Shown piece after piece: positions 56,886 to 64,000 of a stretch of 64,000 nucleotides of DNA. The position numbers and the translations under genes were made by a program. Numbering within the stretch: position 1 is the first letter of the stretch; each line of letters opens with the position of its first letter. The notes under the pieces were generated by a model that saw only the letters and a list, made by a program, of their open reading frames with translations, searched no databases and was not told the DNA's origin. Source of the stretch: Culex pipiens pallens (taxonomy: Eukaryota > Arthropoda > Insecta > Diptera > Culicidae); contig NC_068938.1 in the NCBI RefSeq assembly GCF_016801865.2, forward strand, positions 7,387,101 through 7,451,100. Direction: 5' to 3'.

Positions 56886-57118
56886 AAGCACTGTTATTTT
56901 TGGTAATCGTCACTTCAAAATAACAGTAAAATAAGTATTTTCTAAACTGAAATGCAGAAAATAGGATCCCATTTATCTGTATTGAAACTATGTCCGAATC
57001 AATCATCCGACCTTTTGTTGGATGGATCAATGAAAAGTCTACCAAACGAGTCTAAAATTTTGAAGATCTGGCAGTCCTATGTCATGTTATGACCACTTAA
57101 GAGCGAGTTTTTCACAAA

Positions 57119-58116
57119 TGTGTAACAGGTCGTATTGAGGTGCTCCGATTTGGATGACGTTGTAAAATGTTTGTTATAAAAAAAATCAAAAAAAAAAATG
57201 AGAAAACTGCGATTGGCCAAAAATTTAATACCGGAGGCTTATAGTCCATGAAATTCCCCAATTTTTTACCTATGGGGGTGTGGGTGTTGACGGCTGTAGC
57301 AAAAAGATATGTACACCCAAAGGAAAAATATATCTCAAAATCTGCAACATTGGATTTGCTGCAGAAAATGTCATATTTTATAACATTTTTTGCAGCAAGC
57401 CCGTAGATCATTCTTGCCCGCGTGTAAAAATTTCAGCGATCTGCAGTTCTCACCAACACATATAAAGCTGGCCCGTCCCCGAGCAACACTCCAAAGAGAA
57501 GCATATGTTGGTGCTCTTTCACTCACTTTTCATCAAGCGTCCATGGCGCGGTGGTAGCGTGTCGGATCAATAACCAAGAAGTTGGTGGTACAATCCTCGT
57601 TCTGCTAAATGTTTTTTTTTGTGAAATACAACCAAAAAGCCGTCGGTAATGTCGATAATTGTCGGTAACGGGCAAAAATGTCATACTCCTATATCGCAAA
57701 AAATGCATGAGGACAGATTTCATGCAGATTCTGATATACTTTCATGCCGCCATGCATCACAATCATGCGACTGCCAGTTGGGTGTAGGTTTAAAAAAATC
57801 ATTTTTTAACAGAAATTTGCAAAAGCTATGAGAAAAAATTAAACCAATCCTAGATGTCTATGGCTCATTTTGAAGTGCTTCAAATGACCTTTTGAATGCA
57901 TCTTAGAGAGTTGGAATTGATGAGGTTTTACTGAAGTGCGAGCAATTTTAAGATTTTTTTTATGTTTTTTGGACCTCCAACTTCAATGCCCGTTTTACCG
58001 CACTTCTCTTTGTCGTAGAGGGGTCATATTTGGCATGAGTTCATCTCATGTATAGACAAACAAACGCTGGAAGTTTCGTCCAAATCGGAGCACCTCGATA
58101 CGACCTCTAGAACAAA
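57119..58116. repeat. Inverted-repeat element in the intron, about 1 kb
   Basis: GGTCGTATTGAGGTGCTCCG at 57128 is mirrored by CGGAGCACCTCGATACGACC at 58088-58107, with weaker pairing inside. Flanking sequence on both sides (CATCCGACC, GATCTGGCA) belongs to the dispersed repeat also seen at 12660. A tRNA-like piece sits inside. Confidence 0.65.
57535..57620 (+). mobile_element. tRNA-derived SINE head
   Basis: GGCGCGGTGGTAGCGTG resembles an A-box and GGTGGTACAATCCTC a degraded B-box, followed by a T-rich tail. The stems do not form a proper tRNA. It lies inside the 57119-58116 element. Confidence 0.5.
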
Positions 58117-60912
58117 CCGAGAAATATTTATAAAAACTGCCTTTTAAGTGATATTTATGTAATTTGTCGAATCCGTATCTCACGTGTATGTTGTATTCTT
58201 ATGTCCGGGTCAACCATCCGACCTATCAATGAGTCCAAAAAGTTTGGAGATTTGGCAACCTTGTCTGGATTTATGTGATATTTTTGTACTTTTTTGAAGG
58301 CAGATCTAACTTTTATGTATTAAAACGGTCGTGCGATCTATTGTTGAATAGCTCATCGGAAATCTGGCAACTCTGTCTCACGTTATGGCCACTTAAGTGA
58401 TAATTATGTACTTTTTATAAGTCGGATCATTTAAGTTAGTTTTTTAAAGATAAAGTTCAATAACCAAATGTAAACATTGAGTGTACCCTCCTCACACTTT
58501 ATGTACATGTCCATCGGAGTAATCGAAATACAATCAATTTCTACATTTGCCTATTTGACCTTATCAAAAAAAAGTCCAGATTTACACCTTTCCTAAGTAA
58601 AATCTCTCATCTGCCACCACTGACTAGCTCTTCAGCGCTACTGCTTTCTGTTTGACTCAGTGGTTTATCCATGTTTATCAACGCAACCAAAAAACACACA
58701 CACCAACACAACAACCGCCGCATTTCAAAACATCTCACTCAGCTCACCTCAGCCTGCTCACTGCTCGATCTCTCACCGACTGCTGCTGTTGAATGTCGAT
58801 TTCGCGAGCATTTCGCACACGGCCAACCGCGATGAGTGAGCTGTGTTTGCAAAATATCAGCCCTCTCTCACTAAACTGACTGACCGATGGAGGGTGAGCG
58901 AGAGAGGGGAAGTTGGTTAAGGGAGAAACAAGCAGCTGGAGGATTGATGAATGTTTTGTTGTGGTGGATCGTGGAGAAGTTTCTCGCAATGAAAGCGAAC
59001 TCGATCTTTCACTCTTCGGGAACTGACAAGTTACACTTTTTTTGTAATTTTGTTTATTTTTAAATGGTTTTTGAACAGTTGAAAAAATACTTAAAGTTAT
59101 TCCCGGAAATCGCCAACCTACATTTTAGTGGTGCCACCTTGCAAGTCGTGCCAAATCATTTAGTAACCGTTCGTAATGAACTATAATTACCGTTTTACGG
59201 TGAGTGGAAAGTCCAACTTTAGCATTTTTCTCTTGCATCCGTTTGTATTATGTACTTAAAAGTTGTTGGGTTTAACCTTAAGCTACCGTCCTGAAACCCT
59301 TGGAACTTTCCTTTATTACACCCGGTTGAGTAACAACAACTCTTCATTGTAGTTGCTACTGCCAGTCGGCACAGTCAGTGCTGTAGATTGTTGTGATTAT
59401 ACTATATTAGGGGCTGACTAACTAATTATAAATAAACGTGCGTGTGCATGATGGAAGTCTCTCTGGTTCATATCACGACGACGACCCACGGATCTTGGGC
59501 CCGAAGACGATGACGTAGACGACGCCGATCGGTTTGACTTTGCATGTCATCAGTTGTGCACAGTAAAAAAAAATCAACTGAATCTTTAGCTAATTTGACT
59601 GAATAATTTGTTGAAGAGAAATTTTTTAATCAATTTGAAAACTAATTATGTTTTTCTGTACATTTTTTCACTGTCTATTCTGTCATAACCGAACTAAAAT
59701 CCGTGTTGGAAGACACGACTAGTCCAAGAGGAGTAATAAGTAAGCAGAGGTGGTAGAGGTGGTACCGAGAGATAGATGATGCAAGATCCGTCGACGACGA
59801 CGCGAGCAGGAACTCGCTGTTTGGATTTGGATAGGGTTGGGTGGACTGTGATGTAAACAACACAAACGGTCAACGGAGTTTACTGGGTCAGTCGCAGAGT
59901 GAGCTGTGGTAGTGATTAGCGAATGGAGCATAAGAAATTTCCAATCGGTCACACGCGCTTGTTGGTTTCTTGGGAGGTGTGGGGATTTCGGACGAAGTTT
60001 TGCGAACGAATGTGCGATATGAGATTGATTAGTCATGGCTGACTCTTATTCGTGAAATTATTCTGATTTCGTTATTCCTTGAAATTACCTACTAGTTGAT
60101 GATATGATATTTTAAAACCATTCCAAGAGATCTTTGCATTGCAAGAGATCTTTGCATAACGTAATTCCATCGGGTACATGTTAAAAAATATTGAAATTCA
60201 TATAATGGTTTCAACATTTAAATGGAAAAGGTATTTTGATAAAAATATCTAAATATTGAGTTTTTATTTTTATTTTTGCTAAAATAAGTATTGAGGTTTT
60301 TTTGCTAAAATAACATTTTGCGGTCCTGTACATCGAAATTTTTCAAAATTCAAATATTTTTAAACGAGCTAAAACATGCTAAATATGATAATCAACACAA
60401 GGTTTTTAATTTCAAATTGTTTTCAGCTGATAAGACTTCTTCTTCCATCAAGATTCTGAGATTTTATTAGAAAATAAATAACCCCTGATTTTTCGAAGGG
60501 CTTCCCAATCTTTAAATTTGCCTTAGAGTTTTAAAAGTTTTGTTAGATACTTAAACATCCTTGCAAATAATTATAAGTTTTAAAATAACAAGAGAAAAAA
60601 TTAGTTTGAATTGATTACATTTTCTAGATTTTATGAATCAAAACATTTTTAATTAAAAAATTGTAAGAACGTTCTGCAATTATTTGAAAAAAATCATATC
60701 TAGAAATATTTTCTGTAATTTTTATTACAGTTTTGAAATTTATTGTTTTGTGGGCAGATTAGAACTATCAATTGTAATAAATAAACATAATTTTAACAAA
60801 ACTTACCTATTCGATGTGGACATATTTTTGGCTTTCCACTGCCGTCCTCTTGAGATTTTTTTTATTCGTTTGTAATCAATTACGAGATTTTTTATTTCAA
60901 AACCATGGAACA

Positions 60913-60930
60913 TACTGTCCAGACTCGATT
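60913..60930. repeat. Solo end of a pogo-like MITE
   Basis: TACTGTCCAGACTCGATT matches the terminal sequence of the element at 49751. No partner end was found nearby. Confidence 0.5.
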
Positions 60931-61879
60931 GTTACAAAATTATTCATTCCATCTGACAGATACAAAAACATAAAGTAAGGAAATTTTTGATGTTGATACT
61001 TTTAATTGAGATAATCTGTAAGGCCGTTGCAAATATTTTTTTGAAGTTTCTGTTTCCCGACTATCACCACGGTATACAAAAAAAAGAATTATAAAAAAAA
61101 TGAATTTCAAGCCACAGTATTAACGTTTGAATGAGATATTATTTTTAAAATGCATTTTACACCGGCCCAGTTGTTTAGTAATCAAAATATCTAAATACTG
61201 AAAAAACAAATTTCAACCAAATAACTTTGTACGGCACTATACATTGGGATTTTACAAAAGATCTAAATTCTTTTAATCGATCCCAAATATGCAAAATTTG
61301 TTTTCTCCTGATTGCACTTAAAATCAAAATGAAATGTTTAAGTTTTATGAAAATTGAAACTCTTGCACTAATGCACATTTCAATAGTTTTACAGAAAACT
61401 TTCATTGTATTGTACTGTATGAAATACATATCAGAACGTTTCATACATTTTGATTTCATAGTCAAAATATCAAACATTGATAAAAATGCATTATTTTTCG
61501 ATTAGAGTATTTAAAAAAATATGTTTGAATTTTTGAAAAATTTTCCGTTATTTAAAAAGTGTTATTCAAGCGAGATGATGACTTCTGCTTGCAAAAAGTG
61601 ACTTTTTATAAAATGAATCACATTTAGGTGGATACAACATGAAAAGTAAAATAAAAATTCTCAAGGAATTCTTGATGTTTTTAGATTTGATCTATAAATT
61701 TATTTTGAAAAATGGTTTGATTATATTTTAAACGTTTTCGAAAATTACGACTTATTCAAAAACCTGACGCAATTCCTTTTTTTTACATTTAGTAATTTAA
61801 CGCCAAAGATGGTATTTTCAGTCATTAAAAAATATATGATTTTGCGCAGTTCTTGTTTACATGTTATAAAAAAAACACC

Positions 61880-62080
61880 TACAATTCTGTCGAAAATATA
61901 AAAAAATCGATCAAGATTGTTTAGTAGGTACCAATTTTTGAATATTGTAACAGCATTTTTGTATGGATAGCTGTCAAAATTGTATGTAGGCTTGTATAGA
62001 CGAACAAGTAATGCGAAATTGTTATTTTTATGAAAGAGAAAGTACTCAATTAGTTTCGGTCAATAAAACAATCTAAAAAA
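61880..62080. repeat. Decayed palindrome-family fragment
   Basis: TTTTTGTATGGATAGCTGTC near 61960 and neighbouring text match the outer arm of 25883-28439 (compare 28428-28500). Confidence 0.5.
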
Positions 62081-64000
62081 ATATATTCATTATAAAATAA
62101 CTCTTCTTGAATTTTTTTTTTCTATTTTTTCAATGAAGGTCCCCAATCATTTGTAGAGTATTTGCATTAATGTTGTTATTTTTTATCCTCCTAATTTAAA
62201 ATTTTGAAGTTTAATTATTTTGAATGAAAATGATTTTCAAAACGTCGTGGCCATTTCCCAATTTCCAGTAATAAGTAATATAATTCTCCAGAAATACCGA
62301 AGTTTGATTGATTTTTAGTTTGCAAAAAATGGAAGGCATTGAAATAAAAAATCTCAAGCACACGGTTTTGAAAAACGATCTAATACGGCTTCGTTTACAA
62401 CCAGTTTTTAAGAAACTCAGGTCAAGATATGCTGGTACAAATTTGATTTAAAGTCTTTGTCACCGGGAAAACCAATAGCAAAATCTTGTGGATTTGAAAT
62501 ACTTTTCCAACGACTACGCTGCTAAATAATTTCCTAAAACATTTAATTTAAATTATAATTTCTAGTTTGCTGCAAAAAAAAAATAAATAAATTGGGCTGA
62601 GGTAGGTATATCCCAGCTAAATTTTATTGCGTAAAAATGACATTTTAAAATAATTTCAAATATTTTAATCCATTTTAAACTTTTTTTTAAATAACCTTAC
62701 CTCACAGCAGACAATTTTTCCCACACAACCCAACCCAACCTGAACAATACAAAAGCAACAAAACGAATGCGATTCGCATCCTGTTTGCGTGCTGCGCTGC
62801 TCCTCGCCTGAGTCGATACAGTTTGTTTACGAATGAATTTCTTTTGGCAAAGCGAAAAAGAAAAAAAAACACACAAAATTCGCATGCTCTTTTTATCGTT
62901 CCCGGGGTCCGTTTTTCGTCTGGCCACGCACAAAAGACCTCTCGCGTGGATGAAAACTGGTCGACCTTTAATTTCGAAATTTTACTGCGTGCATCCGGAC
63001 ACACACATACAGACATCCGGAAACACGAAACCGGCTGACTCTGAGTGACTGCTCTTTGACTGGATTTCTTCTCTCCCTTTTAGAGTGTGTGTCTGTTTGT
63101 GTGTTGTGGGTAACTTTTCATGTTGCATGTTTTTATTTATCTTTTTTTTTCGCAAACAATTCCTTTCACTGAAGGCAAACGAGCTTCGGGGTCCGAACCC
63201 AGCAACTCACTCAAACGACCTCGTGACGGAAATTCCTTCGACATGCTTTAGTTGGTTTTGTTTGGGCAAATTGGAAATTAACTGCAATTCAATATAACTG
63301 AGGTTTTGTTGATTTTTCACGATCAACATTTTGAACTATTTTATGAAAAGTATTTAAAAATATCTAAAATATTCTTTAAAAATGCAATCAGTGCAATTTC
63401 TATACAACTTGCAACAGTCAAATCGAAATCGTGACAATTCCCCGAAAAGATTAATCCAATGACAAACTCATCTCTGAACTTGAATATCTGCGAGCCAAGC
63501 TGAGCTGAAACGAAAATAAAACCAACCAAGTTGAAGGGAAAAAGTCCACGCGTAAGCAGAAAGCATAACAAAACGTCTTCGCCGACGTCGTTTGAGTCAT
63601 GATTTTCACGAGCAAAATAAAGAAAGAAAGAAGGAAAAAAACGACGCGGTCTGAATCGTTTGTGGCATGTCGTCTTGAAGTTGCTGACGACAATATGTTG
63701 AAGGTGCAGTTTACACAGATCTCACTCGCGCACCGCAATTTTAGTAGTAAGAATTTCCCAAGGGAAACAAGGTGGGTGGTGGAACTGGAAAGGAGGGGTT
63801 GGGGCGTTCGATACAGCCGGAAACCGGATATGAAATCCAAACGGCACGAACACGGAGCAGAAAGAACGTTGTTTTGTTTTCGATATTGATGAGTTTATGG
63901 GAGTTTTTTTTTTTTTGAGCTTGTTCTGTTATTTTATGAGATTTTGTTCATCGGTTTGCAAATTTTGGCAGAGGTTTAGAGAATCGAATATTTTTGCTTC

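Larger units (their letters stand above)
54993..64000 (+). other. First intron of the G-alpha gene (partial)
   Basis: Starts with GTACGT after exon 1 and runs off the window. No P-loop exon (GAGESGKS) was found on the plus strand. The intron holds transposon fragments, listed separately, and GC-richer islands at about 58600-59020, 59340-60040 and 62700-63250 that could be enhancers, alternative first exons or other untranslated exons. Confidence 0.6.

Noticed and set aside
1..64000. CRISPR arrays or prokaryotic operon features
   Set aside because: No regularly spaced direct repeats with unique spacers exist. The tandem repeats seen are GGAGTC arrays and transposon motifs in a eukaryotic context.

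Overview
The window looks like nuclear DNA of an insect, most probably a culicine mosquito (Culex-like). It is AT-rich and dense in short foldback and MITE-type transposons. It carries a cluster of intron-poor divergent ionotropic receptor (IR) genes, insect-type tRNA genes and the first exon of a G-alpha-12/13 (concertina-type) gene. The species is inferred from overall character only.

Layout. (1) 0.7-9.3 kb: a 3.1-kb non-autonomous hAT element holds a nested 1,351-bp foldback element. IR gene A (4520-6208, +) follows, then a second, inverted copy of the same 1,351-bp foldback. (2) 10.4-24.6 kb: IR genes B (+), C (-) and D (-), separated by palindromic repeats and TA-flanked MITEs. (3) 24.7-43 kb: repeat-rich intergenic DNA with tRNA-His(GTG) and tRNA-Gly(TCC), hAT MITEs and many decayed members of a large palindrome family. 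(4) 41.8-48.6 kb: a tandem duplication next to IR genes E (-) and F (-). (5) 49-53.7 kb: pogo-like MITEs and other repeats. (6) 53.9 kb to the end: a GC-richer leader and exon 1 of the G-alpha gene (54759-54992), then its first intron, which fills the rest of the window and holds a decayed Jockey-like gag fragment, nested MITEs and tRNA-derived SINE pieces.

The six IR genes share one architecture: a signal peptide, a poorly conserved extracellular half, a membrane segment, a strongly conserved pore-loop motif (NDPxLLxxCGYER), a second membrane segment ending in AYETK, an S2-like half and a last membrane segment. A to D resemble each other, and E and F form a second subgroup. They would be ligand-gated cation-channel subunits of sensory neurons, probably working with broadly expressed co-receptor IRs elsewhere in the genome. 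Two of the six (A and D) are interrupted by a single in-frame TAG while the rest of the frame is well preserved. They are therefore young pseudogenes, segregating null alleles, or readthrough pseudo-pseudogenes. D also has a MITE 42 bp upstream of its ATG and a likely homopolymer slip that removes its normal stop.
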